Shown piece after piece: positions 29,968-42,082 of a stretch of DNA of 64,000 nt. The position numbers were made by a program, and so were the translations under genes. The notes beneath the pieces were generated by a model. The model was not told the DNA's origin. It ran no database searches and saw only the letters and a program-made list of their open reading frames with translations. The stretch is from contig CANXME010000553.1 of assembly GCA_948144175.1 (NCBI GenBank), positions 620,001 through 684,000 on the forward strand, in the 5' to 3' direction. The DNA comes from Closterium sp. NIES-65. Lineage: Eukaryota; Streptophyta; Zygnematophyceae; Desmidiales; Closteriaceae. Positions within the stretch are counted from its first letter, which is position 1; the number at the start of each line of letters is the position of its first letter.

Positions 29968-30374
29968 GGTGAGACACGGAGGTCGCAAGGCAGAGCAGGG
30001 TGGAATGATCGAACACAGCGTTGCTAGATCGAACACAGCTGCACAGGCAATGCACGGAAGGTGCAGTGCAGCGAAAACAGCTTGAGGTAGGATACCAAGC
30101 ATTTCTTGAAGCAATGCTTGCGGTAGCTCCCCGTTTTAATGCAACCTTGGATTCTGTCACAGCAAGAGAGCATTTAAGGATTGCACTCTCAAGGTATACA
30201 AGTCTGTATACTATTTTGTGTTAACTCATGAAACACAACACCAGTATATTCTTGCATGCTTTCACATGCTATTCAATATGTTTAGATTTTGTGATTTATA
30301 ATATTTAAATGCTGATTTCTGGCTCTTGCCTCTGCAAGTTTATTATTTTCTCCTCAGTGTACACATGCTGATAT
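29968..30374. promoter_or_regulatory. Likely phosphofructokinase upstream region, cut short by a gypsy element
   Basis: About 400 bp between the first exon and the gypsy insertion at 30375. The frame remains open to an alternative ATG at 30114; beyond that the sequence is AT-rich without an ORF. No clear TATA box was identified. The insertion replaces whatever lay further upstream. Confidence 0.35.
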
Positions 30375-30379
30375 GGAAA

Positions 30380-32267
30380 TGTAAGGAAATTTCATTTTCC
30401 TTACTTCGCGTCCTCGCTCAGCGCGTACTGTTAAAGTTTAGAAGAAAGAAGAGAGGATTGAACTAGCAAGAATGAGGATACAAATAGCAAACCCTAGAAG
30501 GGTTGTACTCGCTATAGAGCACCCCACTACAGGCTAGAGCATAAGATAACATTCTGACACACCCCCATAGCCAAAGTGGGGTGTAATCAGCAGAGCAAGC
30601 AAAGCAGTACAAGCTCAGGGTGGATCACAATGTCACCACACATTCTGAGCACAAGTTCAAGAAGCAATAGTTTAGAGCTCACAATTATAAGCAAAGCTAG
30701 TGGTAGTCACAACGGGCAAGTGAGGAGGAGGAGAGAGAGTGAGAGGAGAGGAGATAGGAGGCGACGGCTGAAGCTGCAGACACACGGGCAACAGGAGGCA
30801 GACTGGCACAGCGGCTACCTGGCGAAGCCCCCGGAATACTGGAGTAACTGGCCCCGCGGCTAAAGTAGCGGCAGACGAGCAACGGACCCACGGGCGGCTG
30901 GCTACGACTGGGCTACCAGGCGAAGCCCCCGGAATACAGGTGCTGCTGACGACACGACGGCAACCTCCATGCAGCTTCCCCAAACTATCCAACTCCCCCT
31001 GGCACACACCCGCTGCTACACCGCTAGCTCCACTCCCCCTTCACCCCCCCTTAGTACCACTCCACCGGCTCCAACACATCCACCCCCCCTCAGCGGCAGC
31101 TGCAGCACAGAGAGACGGAGGAGGAGGAGGAGCGGGGGAGACCACACACCCGCCACCCCCCAGGTCGCAAGCGGCCCCCTCAGGTCGCCTCGACAAGCGA
31201 GGGGAAAAGGGGGGGGGGGGGGGAGGGAGGGAGGCGGTGACGTAGGTAGCGCGACGGAGCCGGGGCCGAGGCGCAGGTAGGGCAACGGGGCGCAGGTAGG
31301 GCGACGGGGCGCAGGTAGGGCGACGGGCCGACCACGGGCCTGGTAGGGTCGCCCGAACCGCGCGCAGGTGGCCCGAGCCGCGCGCGGGGCTGGCGCCGCC
31401 TGTACGGGCCCCGCGCGGGTCTGGCGTAGCCCGTAGGGGCCGCGCGTCGCCTGTACGGGCCGCTCGCAGGCCTGGAGCAGCTCGTTCGGGCCGCGCGCTG
31501 CCTGTACGGGCCGCGCTCAGGCCACGACGGGCAACGGGGGGCGACGAACGGGTCCCCGTCGCCCATCGCGGCGCCGCCCAAGGGCGACGCGCCGGTCGAC
31601 GGGGTAGAAGCCCGCCGCGCGCCCCGAGGCGCACAGCGGGCAGAGAACCGCCGCGCGCCTCGGGGCGCATGGCGGGCAGAAAACCGCCGCGCGCCTCGGG
31701 GCGCACGGCGGGAAGAAAAATGCCGCACGCCACGGGGCATGCGGCTCAGAGGGTAGTTGCAGTAGTAGCAGCGGAAGCGAGAAGGTGGTAAGCCCACCCA
31801 CAGGATCGATCCAAGTGGATCGACCTGCTCTGATAGCATGTTAAAGTTTAGAAGAAAGAAGAGAGGATTGAACTAGCAAGAATGAAGATACAAATAGCAA
31901 ACCCTAGAAGGGTTGTACTCGCTATAGAGCACCCCACTACAGGCTAGAGCATAAGATAACATTCTGACACGTACACCACTGTAGCACCACAGTCAGCGCC
32001 GTTACCACTCGCAACCCTCGCATTGACAACCCTCCCGCCACCTTCGCACGCCGCACCCCAACCTCACGGCTCGGCGGGTAACCCGCGCTACGTGCCTCCG
32101 CTTCGACATTTCCCCAAACCTCATTCCCAGGCCCGTCGCGCGACAACCACAGTTTATTACCGTTACCACTGTAGTTTCGTTATATATTCTTCGCTCATGC
32201 CTTCGCTCATTGGACTCTTGCTTCGATAGTCCAATTCTCGTTCGATCACTCAATTGCACTCGTAACA
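30380..32267 (+). repeat. 5' LTR of the gypsy element, interrupted
   Basis: Bases 30380-30428 and 31975-32267 join into a 342-bp LTR matching 41741-42082. The gap is the nested element 30429-31969 plus one copy of its CGTAC duplication. A TATATATTC box occurs at about 32183. Confidence 0.9.
30429..31969 (-). mobile_element. Non-autonomous short-LTR retrotransposon nested in the gypsy LTR
   Basis: 131-bp LTRs at 30429-30559 and 31839-31969 (TGTTAAAG...CTGACA, one mismatch seen), with target duplication CGTAC at 30424-30428 and 31970-31974. A primer-binding site with TATCAGAGCAGG lies next to the right LTR on the minus strand, and a polypurine tract beside the left LTR, so it is a minus-strand element. 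The interior has no retroviral domains; it is GC-rich with tandem CCGCGCGCCTCGGGGCGCA-type repeats. Same family as 49359-50904, presumably mobilised by Copia elements. Confidence 0.88.
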
Positions 32268-32450
32268 CTTGGTATTCATAGCCTACGATCTCTTTTCGGA
32301 CCGCACCCACTCCTTCGCTTCCTCACTATCTCAATTTTTGGGGGAGGTAGACATCCCTCAGCGACACAGCACCGCCACTCATAGTGCTCTCTCGTAAGCA
32401 CGCACGGCCACGACCGGGGCTCTCGCTGAGCTTGCCCGACACCCCCGCCA

Positions 32451-33482
32451 TGGCCGAATTCACACTCGCGACGTTGACGTAGGAGCAACTTGACCGTCTG
32501 GAGCGCCGAGTTGAAGAATTGGCGCTCGAAATTACGACGCTCACGGCGGAACGTGACTCCGCGCGTCAGCAATCCACGATGAATACTCCAGCGCCACCAC
32601 ACGCGCCGACAAATGCATCTGCACAATCGGACGAGCCGATCGTCATTTCGTCCGGCACACCAACATAACACGACAGCGTAGGACACCGCTCAGATGCAGC
32701 CAGTGATGGCACCGCCCAACCGATGCCTGGCAAGGGGGGAAACAGGGTCGCACCAAGCCCGCGGGAGCCTCGTGAAGCCCATCGGCACGAGCCAGCGTGG
32801 AGGTCCGACGGTTCAATCGTGGGTCTTCACAATGAACGTCTTCTTCGACGCGAATTACGTCGAACCGGACGCAACGAAGATCCGATATGCCATCTCGCTG
32901 CTGAGGGGCCCCGCCATGGACTGGTGGCAAGTCATCCTGACGTCGCCACGCGCCTACGAGCCACCGTCGCAAGAGGAAGGGCCCACGGGTCCAGCTGTCA
33001 CTTCGAGTTCATTCTCCGAAACCGCCCATTACAGCACATGGGATGCGTGGTGCGCAGGGCTTCGGGCGCACTTCGAGCCGATCGCGGCCTCTATTTCGGC
33101 GCGTTAGAGACTGCGTACTTAGCGGCAGCTCGGGTCGGTTCAAGACTACACAAGTGGTTTTCTCGCATTATGCGAGCAGGTCGGCTACATGGACGAAGCA
33201 GAGCGGGTAGACCGTTACGTTGGAGGGCTGAAGCCGGACATCTCGCATGAGATCATGCTACGCGGGCTCTCGAACTCCAACGAAATTCTCGCGCTCGCCG
33301 AGAAATTGACATTTTGCGCCGTCCGAGACCGGGGTCCTACTATTGACATCGTCCTCGGGGACCGATCGAGCACGCCACCGTACATGGCGTTGCGACGAAT
33401 GCAGCTGCCGCGCAGTTTAAGGGGCACTGCTTTACTCGCAATAGGCCGGGCCATCGCAAGAGTGAATGCCCAGAGGAGCTGA
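32451..33482 (+). pseudogene. Gypsy gag, broken
   Basis: Starts as MAEFTLATLT, then stops and shifts between frames. Recognisable parts: a coiled-coil-like EQLDRLERRVEEL, the retrotransposon gag core (IRYAISLLRGPAMDWWQ) and VDRYVGGLKPDISHEIML. A zinc knuckle remnant (HCFTRNRPGHRKSEC) has lost one Cys. Confidence 0.8.
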
Positions 33483-33619
33483 GGCGCCGCGGAGCAGAGC
33501 AGGGGAGGGAGTCTCCAAGGCAGGGAAACGCCAACAGTCAGTAGGAATCGGGCCAACTACTGACGAGACTGCTTGCTCGCCCAACCCCACCGACCCTCAC
33601 CGCGTTATAGTACCGATTC

Positions 33620-35340
33620 ATGCTATCGATCGGGCTCGGACGAATAAGGAGGATACAGCGACGGATTGCCCAGTACTGATCCACGGGAATATACAGGGAG
33701 CAACAGTGAAGATTTTTATCGACGGAGGAGCAAGACACAGTTTAGTTAACACCGCAACCGCACGCAAACTGAAACTAACACTTAGCCGTTGTTTTCCGGA
33801 GATAGATGCACGCTTAGTTGACGGCACGCCACTGGCCATGGTACGAGAAAAGGTGGAGAGAGTCAAAGTCCGCTGCGTGGGAAATTTCGGGTTTACACAG
33901 GAAATGTTCGCGACGACACTCGATGGGCACGACATTTTACTGGGACGTGATTGACTGCGACGGCATAGCCCACGAATTGACTAGACGACGGGTAGCTGCA
34001 CCGTGCGAAGTAGCGGTAACTGGGTTGAGCATTTCGGTGGTAGTCGCTCGAATCTTCAACGGTACAAGTCAACGCCGTCACCATGAAACGGGCTGTCGCT
34101 GCTGCAGCTGACGTGTACGCAGTAGACATTTCGGTGGTAGAGGGAGCAGAGCAGCTTAGTGATTTCAAGAAACTGCTAGTAGCAGTACCGCCCGAACTAC
34201 AGGAACTGTTGAAACGATACCCCGAGATTTTTCCCGACGACTTACCGGAAGGACTGCCACCTCAGCGAGCATATGACCACCGAATAGAATTAGAACCGGG
34301 GGCACAACCGGGGGCCAACTGTACAGCGACAGTTCAGACTGACACAGCTCGAGCTCGACAAACTGAGGAAGTAGTTAGATTACTTATAAGTGAAGAAATT
34401 CATCCGAGCGAGCTCGTCACCGTTCGCCGCACCAATACTGTTCACGCCAAAAAAAGACGGAAGGTTTCGCATGTGCATCGATTACCGAGCGCTCAACAGG
34501 GTAACAGTCTAGTCGCGGCACCCCATTCCCCGCGCCGACGAACTGATTGACCAATTGCGAACAGCACGGATTTTTTAGAAACCAGATTTACGGGGAGGTT
34601 ACCATCAGATTAGGGTCGAACCATCGGACTGCGCCAAAACAGCTTTCCGGACTAGATACGGGTCATTCGGGTACACCGTGATGCCTATCGGGCTGACCAA
34701 CGCACCAGCGACATTTCAGATGACCATGAACGAGGCGTTCAGGCCACTTTTAGATAAATGCGTGATAGTTTACCTCGACGACATCCTCGTCTACAGTCGC
34801 GACAAGCAGCACTTAGCAGATCTGGAACCAGTATTTAACATTTTGGACGAGCATCAGCTCCTCACAAAGGGTTCCAAGTATGAGTTTTTGCAGGACCGGC
34901 TATAGTTTTTGGGGCACGTTATTTTGGAGGCTGGGGTCGAAATTGACCTTAAGAAGCTAGACACGATGAAAGTCTGGCACCCCCCGATGAATATCACGGA
35001 ATTACAATGCTGAACTATATTTATATATGTTCTTTATAATTGTCTGCAGTGTAGAGTGTAGCACATCCCAAATTTGTTGTAGGTGGTGCACCATGCTTCT
35101 CCTTGCTATATTTTGTACTCATCTTTCTTAGTGAAGCCACTTCTTCCTACTTCAACTCTGTTGACACCTCTTTCAACCCTAAAACCTATGCTACTAAGTT
35201 ACTGTAGCCATGGCTTCTAAGCCCATGTAATTGCTTAGTATCTTGACATACAAAGCTTTTTAGGGTTCGCCAATTACGTGCGTCGGTTCGTCCCCGACAT
35301 GGCACAGTTAACAGCGTCGCTGACGGACTTGTTATGGAAG
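33620..35340 (+). pseudogene. Gypsy protease and reverse transcriptase, broken
   Basis: The protease region reads FIDGGARHSLVNT, where an active aspartic protease would have D(S/G)GA. The reverse transcriptase includes MPIGLTNAPATFQ and the YLDD catalytic box (about 34770). Stop codons occur at several places. A 246-bp insertion (35011-35256) splits the coding sequence between ELQC and FLGF. The frame then runs NYVRRFVPDMAQL to 35340, where the Copia element is inserted. Confidence 0.82.
35011..35256. mobile_element. AT-rich 246-bp insertion in gypsy reverse transcriptase
   Basis: Removing it restores the coding line E-L-Q-C-F-L-G-F. Flanks CAATGC and CAAAGC look like a target duplication with one mismatch. 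It begins TGAACTATATTTATATATG and ends near GACATACA, so a solo LTR is possible. No GT-AG borders and no ORF. Confidence 0.55.
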
Positions 35341-36082
35341 TGTCAGAATGAGAAGTGTGTGAACTATGAAAAGGTGGAGTACAAGTAGTAAACCCTAGTT
35401 TTGTGTACCCCTTAAAGGCTAACCCACTATAGCCTACACAACAACAACACATACACTGTTTGACACACCCCCATAGGCAAATTGGGGGAGAGCAAGGGGT
35501 CACAAGACCACTGGTACACGGCGACTAGCACAAGCAGTACAAACAAGTGACGTCGGACGGGACACAGGCGACACAGGACGAGACGCAGGCTCACGATGCT
35601 CTATAAGACCGCCTGTAGGACCAGCGTAGGGAGGAGGACCAGGAAGCGGCGAGGTAGGCGGTAGCTGGGACTGCGACTGGACAGGCGGACGACACTCTAC
35701 GGAGGGGGGAGGACTAGGAGGAGGCGGCTGACCAAGAACCTGCAGAAGGAGTGGAACCAAGTACGGCCGCGGCCGTGAAGTGCCCCCAACAGCAGCAGAG
35801 ACAGCACCAGAACCTCCAGCACCTCCAGCAGACCCTCCAGCAGCTCCACAAGCACCTCCAGCACCTCTAGTGCCTCCAGCGGCTCCAGCAGAACCGTCAG
35901 CACCTCCAGCAGCACCAGGAGCACCGTCAGGAGCTCCAGGACCTCCAACAGCGGTAGCGTCTCCAGCGGGCGGTACCTCCACACCAGGAGCTCCACTCCG
36001 GAGGCTGCAGCGCCGAGCGCACCACTCACGTAGCCGCTGAGGGGAGGGAGGCTCCGGCTGCGACAGTGCACCCGCAAGACGA

Positions 36083-38017
36083 CTAGCTCAGCTCCAGCAG
36101 ACCCCCCAGCTCCAGGAGCCCCACGACGAAGGCTTCAACGCTAGGAGTACAGCTCACGCAGCTGCTGTGAAGAAGGAGCGCCAGCAGGCGCAGCACGGTC
36201 ACTCTCAAGGTCCCCAGCCACAGTTCCTTGACGTCCTGAGAGGCGAAGACCCGGCGCAAGGTGGGGTGGTAAAATTGCCAACCAGGCGCGTCAGGGACAA
36301 AGCCAAGGAAGACACAGGGAACGGCATGGGAGGAGAGCTTGTCCGCGGACGTATCGCGGACAAAGGCTCGACATCCCCAGACTCGGAACACCGACGCATT
36401 GCCAACCTCCCTCGTCCAACGCAGGGTAGGCGAGGTCTCCGGAACAGAGACACAGGGCCAGAGGTTGAGCCGATGCGCGGAGTACCGCACTGCAAACGGC
36501 CACAAGAAATGGGGGGCAGCCCCATGGATCAGGGAGGTACAAGCGACCTCCATGACAAGACCAATGCAGCGTTCAGCAATCCCATTCTGCTGTGGAGAGG
36601 CCGGGAGCATGAACGACTGGGTGATGCCGTGCTCCGCAGAATAAGCTGCCAAGAGGTCAAAGGAAAACTCGCCACTTCTGTCAGAGTGCAGATGCAGGAC
36701 AGGAAAGTCCGACTGGAACCTCTGGCAGAGCTGGAGGCGAGCAGCGCGGATCCAGGGGATCAAGACATCAGGGACCTCACCCTTGGTACGCAAGGGGAAG
36801 ACCGTGGTGTAGCGCGTGTAGTCGTCGATGACCAGCAGAAAGTACCGCTCGTGGCCCTGTCCCCGGACGCGGGCGGGGCCCCACACGTCCAGGTGGAGAG
36901 CCTGCAGGGGAGCCTCTGTGGGAGGGAACGAGGAGGAGTGAGGAGCGGCGCGCTGCCGCCCCTCGACACAGGGAAGACAGGAAGGAGCAGGTGAGGGTGG
37001 GAGGGGAGGGAGAACCCTGGGAAGACCAGAGACAAGGTACCTGGAGTGCATGCCGCGAAGGCGCTGCACTGACGGTTGACCAAGGCGGTGGTGCCAGAGG
37101 ACAGTGCTGTGGGACAGGGAGCGACACAAGCAGGGGGCAGACAGCTGACCTGACGCAGACGCAAATGCAGCTACCTGAGGAGACTCAGTGGTCAGTGTGT
37201 ACAAGTCCGACCCCGGCTGCCGAGTGAAGGTAGCGAGGTGACGTCCCGTCCGAGCACACGTGCAGTGCGTCACACGCTCGTATGCATGGGTGAACTGGTG
37301 AACACCCGCGTCCTGGAGTGCGGAACCCGCCACCAATTTCGTAGAGAACGAGGGGAGGTAGAGGCCCGACAGCGTGCCAGACGGGACAGCAGGACAAGGG
37401 AGGGCAGTGGTGGAGGTCGCAAGGACCGGACCCCTTGAGGGGTCAGCCAGAGAGACAGCAACCGGTTGAGGAAGCTGCTCTAGGGCAGTGCGGTCACAAA
37501 AGAAACAGCGGGAAGCACCTGAGTCCAGTGTGAAGGTGTGTAGTGCCTCAGTAGGTGCTGTGCAAGCAGACGCAGACGCACTAGCACCTAGGGCAGCAGC
37601 CTCACCAGGACCTAGAGCAGCAGACGCGCTAGCACCTAGAGCTGCAGCCTCACTGGTCCCAATGCCCGGGTCAGGCGGAACACTCAGGTAACAGTCAGTC
37701 TCAGCACTAATAGTCAATGCATACATAGCAGCAAGAATAGGATCATAATCAAGAGCAAAGACATCAATCCCCTTCTTAAGCAGATCAGCCCAGCGGGGCA
37801 GCTCAGAGGCGTCAGGAAGCTGCTCGTGCCAGGCGTCGTCGAGGCGAAAGAAACAGCGCTGCGCAGTGTGAAACCTCCCACAAGTCTGGCCAGTGCGGTC
37901 ACCTGTGCGGATGACATACGGGCAGGTACCCCTTCCCCCAGACCCCCCACGCTGAGAGTACCACTCACGGAGCTGCTGAGGCGAGGGAGCCTTGCCGGGG
38001 CGTTGCTGTTGCTGCCT
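36083..38017 (-). pseudogene. Copia protease-integrase region, 3' part deleted
   Basis: Runs in the same frame as gag after its TAG stop. It contains a C...CGRFHTAQRC zinc-knuckle-like cluster, protease TLDSGASRCFF, the GAG-pre-integrase LWHHRLGQPS, and integrase DVWGPARVRG, LHSDRSGEFS and SPQQNGIAERCIG. The frame is lost after the QDV motif. A linker remnant (RPRPYLVPLLLQVLGQ, 35500-35982) is followed directly by the 3' end, so the reverse transcriptase is gone. Confidence 0.88.
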
Positions 38018-39022
38018 CTAGCCACCGCCAAACCCCCCACGCTGCACCGCTCCACCGCGCCCGCCACCCGCTCCACCGCCACCACCACTGCCAACACCAC
38101 CATCACCACCCCCACCACCGTCGCCGCCGCCACCACCCCCAGTGCCGCCACTGACCCCCCCACCACCCGCGCTACTCCCACTCCCGCCACCACCCCCGCC
38201 CCCCCCACCTCCTACACCGTCGCCGCCCCCGCCTCCACCTCCACCACCTCGGCCTCCCTTGCCCCTGCCGCCCTTGCATCTCCCACTAGGAGCAGACGCG
38301 GCCCCGACTCTCTCAGCTTCGAGGAAGTTGACAGCAGCAGCAGATGCAATGGAGGGGAGGAGGGGGGAGGGGGAGCACCCCTCAAAGAAGGGGGTACGGG
38401 GGTCACCACGAGAGGCACCTACAGCTACAATGCTCTTCTTAGCTGCTAGGAGCTCCTTCTCGAGGAGGTCGACAATGAGGTCGGTGGGGGAGAGGGCGAG
38501 AAATTGATCCCTGACAGTGCGAAGGGAGTCAGGGAGGCGGGTGACAAGGTGGTCTAGTGTGAGGTACATCGGGGGGGGGTTCTTGGCGAGGAAATCGGGG
38601 GGGAGCGCTGCACGGTACCGGAGGTCACTGGTATGGAGGTGGGTGATGAGGTCAGCTACAGTGGCAAAGGCTGACAGGTCTGGGAAGAGGTAGGGCAGGG
38701 AGAGACGGCCTATGGCAGCTGTGGCAGGTGAGGAGTAGCGCGCGACTATTGCGTCGTACAGCTCCTTGGCTGTCTTATGCTGTCCTAAGTGCTCGCGCTC
38801 ATCTAACGGTAGGTGACTACGAACGGCTAGGCGAGCGTGTGCATCACGGGTCTGCCACTGGGAGTGAGCAAAACTGTCAGCAGTAGCGCCTGACGGATGG
38901 TCATACAGTGAGACATCATCTTTGGCAGTGATCTGAAGGAACAGGTGAAGATTATCTAGCCACACTTCAAACTTAATCGGGCGACCCTCAGCGTCAAAGT
39001 TGAGAATGGATGGGGTGGCCAT
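38018..39022 (-). CDS. gag: Copia gag polyprotein
   Basis: 334 codons, intact. It begins MATPSILNFDAEGRPIKFEV and shows the plant Copia gag core (FEVWLDNLHLFLQI; LYDAIVARYSSPATA; LITHLHTSDLRYRAALPP), followed by a long Gly-rich tail. Gag forms the virus-like particle in which reverse transcription takes place. A single TAG separates it, in frame, from the pol region. No gag exists in the other Copia copy of this window. Confidence 0.88.
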   Translation of the reverse strand: MATPSILNFDAEGRPIKFEVWLDNLHLFLQITAKDDVSLYDHPSGATADSFAHSQWQTRDAHARLAVRSHLPLDEREHLGQHKTAKELYDAIVARYSSPATAAIGRLSLPYLFPDLSAFATVADLITHLHTSDLRYRAALPPDFLAKNPPPMYLTLDHLVTRLPDSLRTVRDQFLALSPTDLIVDLLEKELLAAKKSIVAVGASRGDPRTPFFEGCSPSPLLPSIASAAAVNFLEAERVGAASAPSGRCKGGRGKGGRGGGGGGGGGDGVGGGGGGGGGGSGSSAGGGGVSGGTGGGGGGDGGGGGDGGVGSGGGGGAGGGRGGAVQRGGFGGG

Positions 39023-39059
39023 TGTGGCAGTAGGAACAGTAGCAGTAGGAATAGTAACA

Positions 39060-39640
39060 GGAGTTGCTGCAGGTGGGGCTCGATTCGGGCGGCGCGGTTC
39101 GGTTCGGGCGGCGCGGCTCGGGTCGGGCGGCGCGGCTCGGTTCGGGCGGCGCGGCTCGGTTCGGGCGGCGTGGCTCGGTTCGGGCGGCTCGGCTCGGTTC
39201 GGGCTGTTCGGTCTGGGTTACGCGACGGCGCGCGCCTAGGGGTCGGGCGCGTGGGTGGCTGTAGCGGGCAGGCCGGGGCCGCTCGTGGGCCTTACGAGCT
39301 CGCGGGTGGCCTAGGGAGGGCGTCGCAGCGGCCTATGGGTGGCTCACGGGCGGCGCACGGTTAGGCGAGGGCCGGTCGACGAGCTACTCGTGGCGGCGTG
39401 GGCGGCTAACGGGCGGCGCGCTCTCTGAAAGGGCCACGCGCGGGCTGCTAGGGGGCGACGCGCGGGAAAAAAAGGGCCGCGCGCGGCACTAGCAAGCCGT
39501 GCACAGGCAGCAGGAGGAGAAGAGGCGCACTAGGGCGCACTAGGGGAAGGGCGCTCGAGTGCGCTAGGACGATGGGGCGCTCGAGGGCGCTTCTAACGGT
39601 GGGCCCTTAGGTGAGTCCTAGGTCTAGAACCTAAGCTCTG
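39060..39640 (-). repeat. GC-rich leader of the nested Copia element
   Basis: Tandem GGTTCGGGCGGCGCGGCTC-type units between the primer-binding site and gag. The other short-LTR elements carry comparable GC-rich repeats in the same position. Confidence 0.7.
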
Positions 39641-39770
39641 CTACCATGTCAGAATGAGAAGTGTGTGAACTATGAAAAGGTGGAGTAGAAGTAGTAAACC
39701 CTAGTTTTGTGTACCCCTTAAAGGCTAACCCACTATAGCCTACCAACAACAACACATACAGTGTTTGACA

Positions 39771-41683
39771 GGAAGGGGGTCGCTTTTACGTGGGGAGAGA
39801 AAGAGCATGCTGCCTTCTATGCCCTGAAAAATGTTCTCTGTTCACCTCCCGTCTTGCGCATCACCGACCCATACCGCCCATTCGAAGTAGTTACCGACGC
39901 AAGCGACATCGCTATCAGAACCGTACTGCTACAGGATTTCGGCAATGGCCTACAACCCATCGCATACGAGTCACGAAAACTGCATCCGCCCGATAAGAAT
40001 TACCTGATACACGACCGCGAAATGCTTGCGATCGTGCACGCATTCAAAGTGTGGCGCTGTTACTTGATTGGCACAGACATGACAGTATGGACAGATCATA
40101 AATCACTACAGTACCTCCGCGCACAGCCACACCTCAACCCACGACAGATTCGCTGGCTCGATTTTCTCGAGTCCAATTTTCACTACACGGTCACCTACAA
40201 AAAGGGAGCCTCGAACATCGCCGACGCACTAACCCGCCCCACTGCCCAGATCCATGCAATACTACTCACCCAAACCAGCCCCCTACTGACAGGCCTATTT
40301 ACCCACGGGTGCCAAACGGATTCATTCTTCACAGGAGGAAATTCGCAGCACTTAGCAGCAGCAAGGGGAGTCTATTACGTAAAAGCCGGGACGGACCACA
40401 TCTGGGCGCCCGTGTATACTACGGGAATTACTGTTACAGGAGGCACACTGCGGAGTTACCTCGGGACATTTCGAGGTAGAGAAAACACGGCAGCAGCTGC
40501 AGCGGTATTATTATCGGCCTAAGATGTTGACCGACGTACAACGACAAGTGGCATTGTGTCCCACTTGCCAGCTCATGAAATCATCACGGCAGCGGCCGGC
40601 AGGACAGTTGCAGCCGATACCACCCCCAGAGCGTGCGTGGCAGCATGTGACGATGGACTTCGTCACGGGGTTACCGGCTGGGGCGAGTGGGAACGACGCG
40701 ATCCTGGTCGTCGTCGATCGACTGACGAAAATTGCACACTTCGCAACCTGCAAAAAATCAATCACAGCCGAAGACACAGCACGCCTCTTCATCGCCACCG
40801 TCGTTCGACTACACAGGATACCAGTAGTGATAATCAGCGACCGCGACACGAAATTCACCAGCAACTTCTAGCGGAACCTATGGCAGCAGTTCGGCACACG
40901 ACTACAGTTCAATTCTTCGTACCACCCCGAAATCGACGGACAGACAGAACGGACAAACCAGACAATGGAGCAACTCATCCGAGCCACGTGCGACGACCCA
41001 ACCACCTGGGAACAACAGCTGCCATTCATTGAGTTCGCATACAACAATCACCATCCGCCACGACCCAACAGTCACCGTTTTACCTCAACTTCGGACAAGA
41101 CCCAACAGTACCCATGACCCCGAATCCCGACACATCGGAGCCACGAGCACAACAGTTCGCCGAAATTTTACAAGCAGCACGGACGCGGGCAGTAGACCCA
41201 ATAAAAAAATCAAACATCATCGCTAAACGAAACGCCGACCGCCACCGCCGACTTGTTACTTACCAACCTGACGACCTAGTTTTGCTTGACACTCAGAACC
41301 TCCGACTGCCCATCACCCCAAAACTCCGCCCCCGATATGGCGGGCCATTTCGCATAAGCCACATGATTACGCCCGTCACCGCCCACCTCCTCCTCCCCGC
41401 TGACTGGTACGTCAGCCCCTCATTCCACGTTAGCCTGCTTCGCCCTTATGTCCCGTCCACAAGCCAACTGCCACGTAATCGTCCAGCCAGCATGATACGA
41501 CCGCCGACTAAACCAATCATCACACCCGAGAAAATTCTGAGCCACAGAGTTCGTGACCCTCGAGGAGCCCGACAGATCGAGTTCCTGATCCGCCAGAAAG
41601 ACCGTAAACCCACCGAAGACAACTGTGTTCCCCTAGACAGAGTCGAGAACCACCCCGTCCTCACAGAGTATCTGCGCAGTTGA
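39771..41683 (+). pseudogene. Gypsy RNase H, integrase and chromodomain remnant
   Basis: Resumes after the Copia insertion. RNase H (VVTDASDIAI, WTDHKSLQYLR, GASNIADALTRP) is open over 39761-40522. Integrase follows with the zinc motif CPTCQLMK, catalytic segments TMDFVTGLPAG and IISDRDTKF, a TAG at about 40869, then [14 protein letters not shown]. The last frame (41114-41683) ends in a degenerate chromodomain (ILSHRVRDPRGARQIEFLIR). Confidence 0.85.
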
Positions 41684-41740
41684 AACTTTAGGGATGTACA
41701 CGCACTTTCGTAAGGAGGACCTCGTTAAGGAGGGGGATAG

Positions 41741-42082
41741 TGTAAGGAAAATTCCTTTTCCTTACTTCGCGTTCTCGCTCAGCGCGTATAGCACTGTAGC
41801 ACCACAGTCAGCACCGTTACCACTCGCAACCCTCACATCGACAATCCTCCCGCCACCTTCGCACCTCGCACCCCGACCTCACGGCTGGGCAGGTATCCCG
41901 CGCTCCGGGCCTCCGCTTCGACATTTCCCCAAACCTCAGTCCGAGGCCCGTCACGTGACAACCACAGTTCATTACTGTTACCACTGTAGTTTCGCTATAT
42001 ATTCTTCGGTCATGCCTTCGCTCATTGGCCTCTTGCTTCGATAGTGCAATTCTCGGCCGATCACTTAATTGCACTTGTAACA
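41741..42082 (+). repeat. 3' LTR of the gypsy element
   Basis: 342 bp, TGTAAGGAAAATTCC to CTTGTAACA, partner of the interrupted LTR at 30380-32267. Several substitutions between the two indicate age. Confidence 0.92.

Larger units (their letters stand above)
35341..39770 (-). mobile_element. Copia retrotransposon nested in the gypsy element, reverse transcriptase lost
   Basis: LTRs 35341-35465 and 39647-39770 (about 125 bp, TGTCAGAATG...TTTGACA), target duplication GGAAG (35336-35340 and 39771-39775). The minus-strand primer-binding site TGGTAGCAGAGC is next to the right LTR; the polypurine tract TATGGGGGTG is beside the left. It contains gag, protease, integrase and a Gly/Ala-rich linker, but the reverse transcriptase and RNase H are deleted. 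Confidence 0.92.

Noticed and set aside
29240..30085. 281-codon plus-strand ORF
   Set aside because: Complement of phosphofructokinase exons 1 and 2, whose family motifs and splice borders are on the minus strand.
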